Numbered from the stretch's first letter, positions 1 to 6,492 are shown. The stretch: DNA of 6,492 nucleotides from Methanobacteriota archaeon (GCA_030594725.1 JAUVEQ010000171.1:1-6492), one strand, 5' to 3'. The notes: a model not told the origin generated them from the sequence alone. Made by a program: numbers and translations.

Positions 1-1
1 T

Positions 2-889
2 TACGGCGTCTCGCCCGGTTTCGAGTTCGCTGCCATAGGAAGGGCCTTCACCGACCGCCGCTTCGCGGTTCCAGACTGGTCATCGGTGGTGGACGAGGAG
101 GTTGACAGGGCGCGGGACCTGGGCCTTGCCTACATCCGATACGACCTCCAGAAGGAGTTCATCGAGGACCCTAGGGAGATGGTCAAGCTTGACTCCGCCG
201 TTGTGAGGATCCGCGATGCTGGCATGGACCTGATGTTCGGACCCTTCGGCAGCAGCCAGTGGGAGTCCGATCCTCCCACCTTCGAAGAGTACGTGGAGGA
301 GATACGGAAGGAGACCCTGTTCCTGGTGGAGCTGTACGAGCCCGCGTGGGTCCTGCCGTTCTTCGAACCGAACGGTCAGGTCGCGGTCAACCTGGGCGAG
401 AAGCTGCCCGTGGAGGTATGGATCCCCGTGATCGATTCCCTGGGCGAGGAGATATACGCCCTGTCCAACGAGACCCGCGTTCTCATCGAGGTGGCCATCG
501 AGCCCGAGCAGGGCATCGAGCTGGTGGAGGCCCTCTCGGAACCGGGTCTCAACATAGACGCCATCGGGGTGGACCTCTATACGCTGTCGGCGGACGAGCT
601 GGGCTCTCTCCGAGAGTACCGCGAGGCCGCCACCAACGAGGAGCTGGGTTTCTGGGTGTCCGAGTTCGGGGTCGAATCGGTGATGTCGGGCCAGCGTGGT
701 CAGGCCCGTGCCCTCGCCGAGGTCCTCCGCCAGACCTCGGGCGAGCTGAACGCGTCGGGCCTTTGCGTCTGGGCACTCCTCGACGACACGGTGATACCCT
801 CCAATCTCGGGCTCGTGGGTAGAGACGGGACCCCGAAGGAAGCCTATCGGGTCCTCCGAGAGGCCATCGATGAGATCCTCGGGGACTGA
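2..889 (+). CDS. Glycoside hydrolase clan GH-A-like TIM-barrel protein, 5'-truncated
   Basis: The frame is open to the left edge, so the start and any signal peptide are missing; 295 residues are visible, ending at TGA 887-889. Alternating strands and helices fit a TIM barrel: strand 2 LGLAYIRYDL (residues 40-49), strand 3 GMDLMFGPFG (74-83), strand 4 AWVLPFFEPNG (115-125), strand 5 RVLIEVAIEP (159-168), strand 6 IDAIGVDLYT (185-194), strand 7 GFWVSEFG (217-224), strand 8 GLCVWALLDD (253-262), then a GRDGTPKEAY tail common in retaining glycosidases. Glu122 after strand 4 and Glu221 after strand 7, 99 residues apart, are where clan GH-A enzymes keep the acid/base and the nucleophile. The usual Asn before the acid/base is Phe here; EPNG recalls GH26 (HE-NG) as much as GH5. 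Substrate and exact family cannot be read. The likely role is hydrolysis of a beta-linked glycan. The gene converges on the archaemetzincin gene with only two bases between the stop codons. Confidence 0.72.
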   Translation, partial: YGVSPGFEFAAIGRAFTDRRFAVPDWSSVVDEEVDRARDLGLAYIRYDLQKEFIEDPREMVKLDSAVVRIRDAGMDLMFGPFGSSQWESDPPTFEEYVEEIRKETLFLVELYEPAWVLPFFEPNGQVAVNLGEKLPVEVWIPVIDSLGEEIYALSNETRVLIEVAIEPEQGIELVEALSEPGLNIDAIGVDLYTLSADELGSLREYREAATNEELGFWVSEFGVESVMSGQRGQARALAEVLRQTSGELNASGLCVWALLDDTVIPSNLGLVGRDGTPKEAYRVLREAIDEILGD

Positions 890-891
890 CC

Positions 892-1443
892 TCACCGTCG
901 ACGGGCCGCCTTCTCCCGGGCCCAATCCTGGCGCAGATCGACAAGGTCGATGGTGCAACCCTTGCAGTAGTCCCGGGACTTGAGGTCCGTGTCCGCCAGG
1001 GAGACGGAGAAGTGCATCACGCAGTAGGGGTCGTCGCAATGGCCAAGGCCGAAGGTGTGGCCCAGCTCGTGATTGGCCTCCTTCACGCACCGCTCAAGGA
1101 ACACCTGCTCGCTGACACCCCGTCTTAACCTGTTCATCGAGATGACGGCCGAGCGGCCCGGTGCCTCGGCCTGACCGAAGACGAACCTCAGACCCGCCAT
1201 GTACAGGTCCCGGTCCGTCACACCGAGCATCCGGTCGCCGTTGTAGGCCCCGAGCAGGCGGAGGAAGGAACGGGCCACGTACTGCCCCCTTCTATCGTCG
1301 AAGGCGTCCTCGGGGGCGGGGATCCTATGCTCCATCACCATCTGGACGTTCAGGTTCTCGAGCTCCTTGGCCAGATGTTCCATCACGGAGGCGTCCTCCT
1401 CGCCCACGGGGACGAGGTACAGGGAGAAGGGCGGGGCTTCCAC
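892..1443 (-). CDS. amzA: Archaemetzincin, zinc metallopeptidase (family M54)
   Basis: This is a complete gene for a small metzincin-type peptidase with two zinc sites. From GTG 1443 it is 183 residues. The catalytic motif HELGHTFGLGH (residues 125-135; first His at bases 1069-1071) supplies three zinc-binding His and the general base Glu126. Cys136, Cys141, Cys160 and Cys163 form the family's structural zinc site, and CVM with Met143 is the Met-turn. The family blocks LYLVPVG near the N terminus, LGVTDRDLY, and FVFGQA followed by ISMNRL are all present, as is DTDLKS. No signal peptide or membrane segment is visible, so it is probably cytoplasmic; family substrates are unknown. The frame also has a GTG at 1479 (195 residues). 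I prefer 1443 because known archaemetzincins begin close to the LVPVG block and because a TATA-like element centred at 1469 would put transcription start on this codon. Its stop is two bases from that of the converging glycosidase-like gene. Confidence 0.96.
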   Translation of the reverse strand: MEAPPFSLYLVPVGEEDASVMEHLAKELENLNVQMVMEHRIPAPEDAFDDRRGQYVARSFLRLLGAYNGDRMLGVTDRDLYMAGLRFVFGQAEAPGRSAVISMNRLRRGVSEQVFLERCVKEANHELGHTFGLGHCDDPYCVMHFSVSLADTDLKSRDYCKGCTIDLVDLRQDWAREKAARRR

Positions 1444-1465
1444 GGTCGGGGGAAATCCTTGGCCG

Positions 1466-1472
1466 TTATTAA
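1466..1472 (-). promoter_or_regulatory. Candidate archaeal TATA box for amzA
   Basis: Read on the minus strand this is TTAATAA inside GTTAATAAC, an AT-rich island in very GC-rich surroundings. Its centre (1469) is 26 bases ahead of the GTG at 1443, which is the normal archaeal spacing from TATA centre to transcription start, so the amzA transcript could be leaderless. If translation instead began at GTG 1479, this element would lie inside the coding region. A convincing purine-rich BRE is not visible. AAGGA lies between the element and GTG 1443, but it is about 13 bases from the codon, rather far for a Shine-Dalgarno site. Confidence 0.42.
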
Positions 1473-1545
1473 CGTTCACGTCCCGAGAACCAGGGTTGAG
1501 AAACGGCTGGGCGGACGCGTCACCGCCACCCTCACGGTCCGGTGC

Positions 1546-4500
1546 TCACTCCCGGCTTCGAGGTCTCATCACGTATGCCGCTACCGCAACAAGGACCACG
1601 ACGGCGATCAGAAGGCCGAGGTAGATGGGCGTCCAGTTCTTGTATCGGGACGGGTCTGTCGGATAGTCGTCGTCGTTGTTGTCGTAACCATCGCCATCCT
1701 TGTCCTTGTCCTCGTCATCGGGGATGCCGTCTCCGTCCATGTCGGGAAGGACGACGATGGTCGTGTCCCACCGGGTCTGTCCCCCGTCATCGTCGGAAAC
1801 GATGAGGATCACTTTGTAAGTGCCCGTGCTCAGGTAGATGTGGGAGACGGACCGCTCAGTGGAGGTGTCGAGGTCGCCGAAGTTCCAGGTGTAGAAGATC
1901 TCGTCCTCTGGCGAATCGTCCTCGGCCCACGCCGAGAAGGTGACGGCCTTGCCCACTGTGACCTGTGTGAGGTCCGCAGAGGCCCTGAGGTTCTTGGGCG
2001 GGACGTTGTTCACAGTGATCATCACGGCCGCCGGCGACGAGATCGCATTGTCGCTGTCGATGGCCCGGAGGGTCACACGGAACACTCCGTTGTCGACGTA
2101 CCTGTGGTTTGGCTCCGAGTCGTACTTGTCGTCCGGGTCCGAGCCGTCCCCGAAGTCCCAATGGAACGTCACGGTGTCCAAGGGACCCTTGTCGGTCGCC
2201 GACGCCGCGAACTGGACCGTGCCGTTCTCGTCGATCTGCGTGATGGCCGCGGAGATGGTGGCCACAGGTGCGACGTTGTTCACCTCTATCACGAAGGGCT
2301 TGGAGGCCTGACCCCCGTCGTTGTCGGCCACGGTCACAAGGACGGTGAAGGTGCCGTCCTGCATGAACTGGTGGGTCGGGTTCTGGACACTGGACTCGGT
2401 CCCGTCCCCGAAGTCCCAGCTGATCGTGTGCTCGTCGAGCTCGCCGGGGTCGGTCCATTCCGCCGTGAAGGCTACCACGCTGCCCTCGTCGATCTCGGTG
2501 ATGTTCGCGGTCGCCGTCAACGTCGGACGGACGTTGGAGACCGCGACCCTGAAGGTGGTGGTGTTGGTCCCGCCGCTGTTGTCGGTCACGGTGAGGACCA
2601 CTATGTAGTTGCCGTCATCGAGGAACTTGTGGGTGATGGCGAGCTGGTCGGATGTGGTCCCGTCGTCGAAGTCCCAAAGGGCGGTGTGGGTGTCCAGGGG
2701 CCCGGGGTCATCGATAAGGGCGGTGAAGTTCACGACCTCCCCCTCCCTGATGTACTCCCTGTCCGCCCCCGCTTCCAGCCTGGGCGCAACGTTGTCCACG
2801 ATGACGTGGAGGGTGTAGGAGGCGACGCCGCCGTCGTCGTCCTGGACGGTGAGGGTCACGGTGAAGCAGCCGTCATCCACGTAGAGATGGAAGACCTCTT
2901 CACTGTTGGACGACTCGCCATCACCGAAGTTCCAGGTGTAGGACAGGTTCGCCGCGTCGAGGGGTGACGGATCACGACCCTCCGCCTGGAAGTACACGGT
3001 CATGTTCTCCTTGATGTGGTCCGGGGACGCCGCGACGGTGGCGTTGGGCGCCACGTTCAGCACAAGGAAGTCACGGGTGGAGGTACCGAAGTCCCCAGCA
3101 TCGTCGGTGACGTTGAACGTCACGGTGAAGTACCCGTCGTCCATGTAAGAATGGGTCGGGTTCCTATCGGTGGACGTTGTGCCATCCCCGAAGTCCCACA
3201 GGAACGTGTGGGTGTCGAACCTGCCAGTGTCGTTGAACTTACCGGTGAAGGTCACGGACTGTCCCTCGTCGAAGGGGTCCATCGGGTCAATGCTGGCCTC
3301 CGGGGCCGAGTTCAAGATGGTTATCTCCTTGGTCACTATGACCGACGCGCCTTCGTCATCGGTGACCCGGAGCGCCACGGTGTACTCTCCATCCTGGTAG
3401 TACTGCCAGCTGACGTTCTGACGGGTCCCATCCCCATCGAAGACGAGCCCGTCGTAGTCGAAGTCCCATTCGAAGATGTGGGTGTCCAGCTCGCCGGGGT
3501 CATCCACTGTCGAGTTGAAATCGACGACACCGCCCTCGAGGGCCGGCGCGGTCGTTTCGAAGTCCGCATCGGGAGCGACGTTGCGTATGAGAACGACCAT
3601 GGTGATGTTGGTGACGCCGCCGTCATCGTCCCGAAGCCGCATGAAGACCGTGAAGGACCCATCGTCCAGGTAGGTGTGGCTCACCGAGGTCCCGTAGGCC
3701 ATCGCGTTGAAGGTCCTCCCGTCGTACTCGAAGTCCCAGGACACGTTTATGGTGTCGAGGGGACTGGGGTCGTCCACGGCGGCCGTGAAGGGTACCAGGT
3801 CGCCCTCGTTGGCGACCCCGGGCGTGAAGATGTTGCCAGTGGGTGGCAGGTTGTTCACGACCACGGAGGAGGTGTTGATCTCGGAGGTCAACCCCTCATC
3901 GTCGGTCACCCTCAAAGCAGCGGTGTAGACGCCATTGTCCAGGTAGGTGTAGGTGAGGTTCCGCGAGGTGGAGTCGGCGCTGAAGTTGACCCCGTCATAG
4001 TCGAAGTCCCACTCCCACGTGAACGTGTCGACATTCCCCGGGTCGCTGGCGTTGCCCCAGAAGCTGACGGGCGAGCCCTCGTCCCCGGGGGAGCTGGTGC
4101 TGATGTGTGCCTCCGGGGCCAAGTTGATAACGTCCAGGGTGGAGGTCACAACGGGAGAGACGGTGTTGGTGCGGGTCTCGAGGATCCGCAGTCCGACGGT
4201 GAAGTTGCCATCGTCGGGATAGGTATGGGTGACGGCCTTCCCCGTGGCTTCCTTGTCGAAGGTCGTTCCCTGGTAATCGAAGTCCCACTCGAAATTGTAG
4301 ATCTCGGTGGCCCGGCTGTCGAGTACCCTTGCGGAGAAGGACAGTTCCGAACCCTCCTTGAGGCTACCCGTGAAGGAGAAGGTCCCGTGGGGCCGCAGGT
4401 CGATCCAGGTGAGGATCTCGTCCACCAGGTCCCGCTGGTCAGCGACCACCTTGATATGGCCGAACTCGAAGGCGGTGAAGACGGTCTTGTTCGTGCCCGA

Positions 4501-6492
4501 GTCCCTGGCGATGCCGCTGGTGATGTTCGTCCATGGGGCACCCCAGTTGTCGGTGTCGCTGCCGGTGAGTATCTGGAAGGAGCCATCCGCGGGCGTGAGG
4601 TTCCCGCCGTAGTCCGTGTTCCCGAAGGTACCCGTGTCCACGTCGTACGAGTCGCCGGCCATGAATGTACCCGTCGTGCCGCCCACGGGGTCGGGAGTGC
4701 CCGCGTACCGGGTGTACCCGCTCATCCCGAAGATGGCCCTCATCGTATCTGTCGTGGCCATGTTCGTCTGGTTGACGCTACCGTACAGATCGTAGAGGAT
4801 CAGCGATCCGCTGAGCCACAGGTTCCCTCCGCCGTCGACGTATCGGTTGATGGCCTTTAGGTCGTCGTCGGTGAGGGTCTCGCCGTAGGGCGCGTAGTCG
4901 AAACCGGTGTTCCAGATGACCACCCTGTACTGGGACAGGTTGGCGTAATCGGGGCCGTCGTACCAGGTCCTCACGCTCACCACGTCGAAGGCCACATTGA
5001 GCCCGTTGAGGGCATTTCCGATCTTGATGGAGCTGTCCAATCTCTGGTACCAAAGGGTCGTGTAAGGGTTGTGGTTGTTGTAGGGGGCCGGGGAGTACTC
5101 GTCGGTGTTGTCATCGTCCACCAGGAGCACGGGGGACCTGATGTAGAAGGCGAGGGGCACGTGGATCGAGTCCCCGCCCGCGGTGAGGGTCAACTCGCCG
5201 AGGTGGTGACCCACGGACGAGGTCTGGTCGTAGGTCAAGGTTAACTTCACTGTGAACTTGCCGTCCCCGGAGATGTTCACCGAGGAGGTGTTGGCGGTGA
5301 GCATCGATGACAGGTCCGTGTTGTCCCCGGAGTCGGAGAACAGGGGGGTCAGCGCGAACTTGAGGGACCAGCTGAGCGTACCATTGGTCCAACCGGACGC
5401 AAGGTTCTCAAAATCGACCGTGAAGGTGGTGGTGTTCGACAAGGCAGAGAGGCGGCCGAGGCTCACGCTTGGCGGGTCGGCCAACATGACCGTCGAGTTG
5501 GCGTCCATCGCGTCGATGCGACCGGCTCCCACCTTGTACTGGTTGTAACCCACGTCCTTGGCGGTGCCCATGAGGGCCTGCTTGACCTGCTGGCTGGTCC
5601 AATCGGGGTGGGACTGGACAAGCAGTGCCGAGACACCGGCCACGTGGGGCGTGGCCATCGAGGTCCCGCTGGCGTACCTGTAGGTGTTGTCCTTGGAGGT
5701 GGAGTATATGTACAACCCGGGTCCGGTGAGGTCGGGCTTGATCTGGTAAACCGCGGAGGGACCGACGGAGGAGAACGACGCGAGCACGTCGGTCTTCGAG
5801 GTGGCGCCCACGGAGATGACCTTCCTTGCGCATCCCGGGCTACCGATGGTCTCGTAGTCGGGGCCGTCGTTGACGGCGGCCACCGCCACCACGACACCCG
5901 CATCCATCGAGTTGTCCACGGCCTTGCACTTGGCATCGTCGGGATGGCCGAAGCCGCCCAGGCTCATGGAGATCACGTCCGCATGGTCCGAGGTGTCGCC
6001 GTCGTCATCGGGGTCGGTGGCCAGCTCGATGCCGCTGATCACCACACTGGTGGGGCCTGACCCGCCGTCGGAGAGCACCTTGTAGATAAGGAAGTCGCAT
6101 TCGGGAGCCACTCCCACGACAGTGCCGTTGGCGCCGACGATCCCCGCGCAATGGGTGCCATGGAAGTGACCGTCCCAGAAGTCGGCGATGTCGCTGATCA
6201 GGTTCCATCCACCGATGATCCTGCTGTGGGTCCCAGAAGCGATGGCCGCCAGGTCGGTGGCACGGACCGAGGTGCCTCCCAGGTCCGGATGGGAGTAGTC
6301 GACGCCGGTGTCCAGCACGGCCACGACGATGCCGGTCCCGGTGATGTTGTCCCCGGAGCCATTGATCTCGGCCCACATGTCGTCGGCGTTGATCAGGGGA
6401 ACGCTGTCGTCCAGGGCGACCTTGACCTCGGTGTCCAGTTCGATGGCCGCCACACCTGGATAATTGGCTATCCTGTCCAGCGCCTCGCCGGA
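1546..6492 (-). CDS. Membrane-anchored S8 subtilase with GATase-like, ten PKD and Ca-binding domains, 5'-truncated
   Basis: The frame runs off the right edge; 1648 residues are visible, ending at TGA 1546-1548. GTG 6453 is only an internal codon: upstream in-frame sequence (LDRIANYPG, then VAAIELD) reads as the end of an I9-type propeptide, so signal peptide and most of the propeptide are missing. Order by visible residue: S8 catalytic domain about 52-326 with Asp61 (VLDTGVDYSHPDL), His111 (HGTHCAG), oxyanion Asn208 (AAVNDGP) and Ser278 (SGTSMATPHVAG); beta-sandwich linker 339-453; cysteine-free GATase-like domain 454-698; ten PKD domains 702-1583; acidic DxDGDG repeats 1584-1613; transmembrane helix about 1623-1642; tail RPRSRE. 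All triad residues are intact, so it should be an active endopeptidase, exported and displayed on the outer face of the membrane on a long stalk. HGTHCAG, with Cys after HGTH, resembles the proteinase K branch. About 30 N-X-S/T sequons fit a glycosylated archaeal surface protein. The gene lies upstream of amzA in the same direction, with a 102-base gap to the preferred amzA start. Confidence 0.96.
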   Translation of the reverse strand, partial: SGEALDRIANYPGVAAIELDTEVKVALDDSVPLINADDMWAEINGSGDNITGTGIVVAVLDTGVDYSHPDLGGTSVRATDLAAIASGTHSRIIGGWNLISDIADFWDGHFHGTHCAGIVGANGTVVGVAPECDFLIYKVLSDGGSGPTSVVISGIELATDPDDDGDTSDHADVISMSLGGFGHPDDAKCKAVDNSMDAGVVVAVAAVNDGPDYETIGSPGCARKVISVGATSKTDVLASFSSVGPSAVYQIKPDLTGPGLYIYSTSKDNTYRYASGTSMATPHVAGVSALLVQSHPDWTSQQVKQALMGTAKDVGYNQYKVGAGRIDAMDANSTVMLADPPSVSLGRLSALSNTTTFTVDFENLASGWTNGTLSWSLKFALTPLFSDSGDNTDLSSMLTANTSSVNISGDGKFTVKLTLTYDQTSSVGHHLGELTLTAGGDSIHVPLAFYIRSPVLLVDDDNTDEYSPAPYNNHNPYTTLWYQRLDSSIKIGNALNGLNVAFDVVSVRTWYDGPDYANLSQYRVVIWNTGFDYAPYGETLTDDDLKAINRYVDGGGNLWLSGSLILYDLYGSVNQTNMATTDTMRAIFGMSGYTRYAGTPDPVGGTTGTFMAGDSYDVDTGTFGNTDYGGNLTPADGSFQILTGSDTDNWGAPWTNITSGIARDSGTNKTVFTAFEFGHIKVVADQRDLVDEILTWIDLRPHGTFSFTGSLKEGSELSFSARVLDSRATEIYNFEWDFDYQGTTFDKEATGKAVTHTYPDDGNFTVGLRILETRTNTVSPVVTSTLDVINLAPEAHISTSSPGDEGSPVSFWGNASDPGNVDTFTWEWDFDYDGVNFSADSTSRNLTYTYLDNGVYTAALRVTDDEGLTSEINTSSVVVNNLPPTGNIFTPGVANEGDLVPFTAAVDDPSPLDTINVSWDFEYDGRTFNAMAYGTSVSHTYLDDGSFTVFMRLRDDDGGVTNITMVVLIRNVAPDADFETTAPALEGGVVDFNSTVDDPGELDTHIFEWDFDYDGLVFDGDGTRQNVSWQYYQDGEYTVALRVTDDEGASVIVTKEITILNSAPEASIDPMDPFDEGQSVTFTGKFNDTGRFDTHTFLWDFGDGTTSTDRNPTHSYMDDGYFTVTFNVTDDAGDFGTSTRDFLVLNVAPNATVAASPDHIKENMTVYFQAEGRDPSPLDAANLSYTWNFGDGESSNSEEVFHLYVDDGCFTVTLTVQDDDGGVASYTLHVIVDNVAPRLEAGADREYIREGEVVNFTALIDDPGPLDTHTALWDFDDGTTSDQLAITHKFLDDGNYIVVLTVTDNSGGTNTTTFRVAVSNVRPTLTATANITEIDEGSVVAFTAEWTDPGELDEHTISWDFGDGTESSVQNPTHQFMQDGTFTVLVTVADNDGGQASKPFVIEVNNVAPVATISAAITQIDENGTVQFAASATDKGPLDTVTFHWDFGDGSDPDDKYDSEPNHRYVDNGVFRVTLRAIDSDNAISSPAAVMITVNNVPPKNLRASADLTQVTVGKAVTFSAWAEDDSPEDEIFYTWNFGDLDTSTERSVSHIYLSTGTYKVILIVSDDDGGQTRWDTTIVVLPDMDGDGIPDDEDKDKDGDGYDNNDDDYPTDPSRYKNWTPIYLGLLIAVVVLVAVAAYVMRPRSRE
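1567..1743 (-). other. Thrombospondin-3-like Ca-binding repeats and C-terminal membrane anchor
   Basis: After the last PKD domain comes an Asp-rich segment, DMDGDGIPDDEDKDKDGDGYDNN..., with two DxDGDG loops typical of thrombospondin type 3 / EF-hand-like calcium sites. It is followed by a hydrophobic helix YLGLLIAVVVLVAVAAYVM and the basic tail RPRSRE. Acidic outside and Arg-rich inside fits an N-out, C-in anchor. No PGF-CTERM or LPXTG sorting motif is seen, so it looks like a plain transmembrane anchor. Confidence 0.85.
1744..4389 (-). repeat. Tandem array of ten PKD domain repeats (coding)
   Basis: Ten repeats of about 85-92 residues sit end to end, each with a W(D/N)F core, an H/W-x-(Y/F) strand with D(D/N)G turn, an FTV-type strand, a TDD or DDDGG turn and a final N-x-(A/P)-P joint. 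Approximate bounds from N to C terminus: 4389-4114, 4113-3841, 3840-3571, 3570-3301, 3300-3046, 3045-2782, 2781-2524, 2523-2266, 2265-1996, 1995-1744. Repeats 1-4 have the longer core WDF(D/E)Y(D/Q)G..F; repeats 5-10 have the classical WDFGDGT type or a close variant. PKD domains are extracellular beta-sandwiches that serve as spacers or bind protein or polysaccharide. The repeats are diverged in sequence, so this is an old array, not a recent DNA amplification. Confidence 0.92.
4399..5133 (-). other. GATase-like / ThuA-like alpha-beta domain inside the subtilase, probably non-catalytic
   Basis: The domain opens with the hydrophobic strand and acidic turn PVLLVDDDNTDEY. It continues with NVAFDVVSV, then YRVVIWNTGFDY, then LTDDDLKAINRYVDGGGNLWLSG, and closes at VFTAFEFGHIKVV and a final helix. 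This 'strand - IWNTG - LT..D...I..YV..GG.LWLSG' pattern is the class I glutamine amidotransferase-like fold often found after S8 or cysteine peptidase domains in secreted proteins. There is no cysteine anywhere in the domain, so the amidotransferase nucleophile is absent. A binding or packing role is inferred. The fold assignment is from pattern recognition only. Confidence 0.6.
5515..6339 (-). other. Subtilase S8 catalytic domain within the surface protease
   Basis: The triad codons are Asp at 6310-6312, His at 6160-6162 and Ser at 5659-5661, in the order and spacing of family S8. The domain ends near the VGAGRIDA segment that closes many subtilase domains. It contains four cysteines: one directly after HGTH, then in APECDF, DAKCKA and SPGCARK. 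A disulfide pair is possible but cannot be assigned from sequence. Confidence 0.93.

Noticed and set aside
86..889. Start of the glycosidase-like gene at GTG 86
   Set aside because: The frame stays open to base 2, and the upstream residues (YGVSPGFEFAAIG) look like the first barrel strand, so the true start is outside the window.
80..1090. Minus-strand open frame of 336 codons across the glycosidase-like gene and the amzA 3' end
   Set aside because: It overlaps two genes that have clear protein signatures, and its own translation shows no motif; it is a GC-driven shadow.
1510..1527. Possible hairpin terminator after the subtilase stop
   Set aside because: There is only a five-pair GGCGG/CCGCC stem around an eight-base loop, with no real T-run after it on the minus strand. 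The embedded GACGCGTC palindrome (1514-1521) is short enough to be chance in this composition.
1327..2967. Long plus-strand open frame (546 codons) opposite the subtilase
   Set aside because: It is antisense to PKD repeats 6-10 and its low-complexity V/G/D/R-rich translation mirrors the repeat pattern. The minus-strand frame shows real domains throughout.
3016..4860. Second long plus-strand open frame (614 codons) opposite the subtilase
   Set aside because: It lies in the same antisense register as the previous one, with the same repetitive composition and no recognisable domain. High GC and the repeated codon pattern keep it free of stops.
1546..6453. Start of the subtilase at GTG 6453
   Set aside because: The frame continues to the right edge with propeptide-like residues, and a start here would leave no signal peptide for a protein with extracellular domains and a membrane anchor.
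1..6492. RNA genes, CRISPR arrays, insertion sequences or phage genes
   Set aside because: No tRNA-like cloverleaf, spaced direct repeats, transposase or terminal inverted repeats were seen; the only repeats are the coding PKD modules.

Overview
The window looks archaeal, most plausibly a high-GC euryarchaeon of the Thermoplasmatota type. The grounds are an archaemetzincin gene, a very large membrane-anchored subtilase carrying many PKD domains and N-glycosylation sequons, free use of ATA isoleucine codons despite high GC, and a TATA-like element 26 bases ahead of a GTG codon that could be a leaderless start. The lineage is inferred from these traits and was not tested by a search.

Layout: (1) Bases 2-889 on the plus strand hold the 3' part of a gene whose start lies left of the window. 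It encodes a TIM-barrel protein of glycoside hydrolase clan A type, with a candidate acid/base Glu after strand 4 and a candidate nucleophile Glu after strand 7. (2) Two bases further on, converging on it from the minus strand, is a complete archaemetzincin gene (stop at 892, start at 1443 or 1479). (3) Upstream of that, also on the minus strand, 1546-6492 is filled by one gene cut off at its 5' end by the right edge. It encodes a cell-surface serine protease: end of an I9-like propeptide, S8 catalytic domain, beta-sandwich linker, cysteine-free glutamine-amidotransferase-like domain, ten PKD domains, acidic calcium-binding repeats, one transmembrane helix and a short basic tail.

The subtilase would act on proteins outside the cell while tethered to the membrane. 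The glycosidase-like protein may act on polysaccharide or on the cell's own glycans; its export signal, if any, is outside the window. Archaemetzincin is a presumably cytoplasmic zinc peptidase of unknown substrate. It follows the subtilase in the same direction but seems to have its own promoter, so I do not claim a functional unit. There is no RNA gene, CRISPR array, insertion sequence or gene-free stretch above 300 bases. The most unusual things here are the subtilase's domain architecture and the non-canonical acid/base context of the glycosidase-like protein; I see no clear sign of a wholly new multi-gene system.
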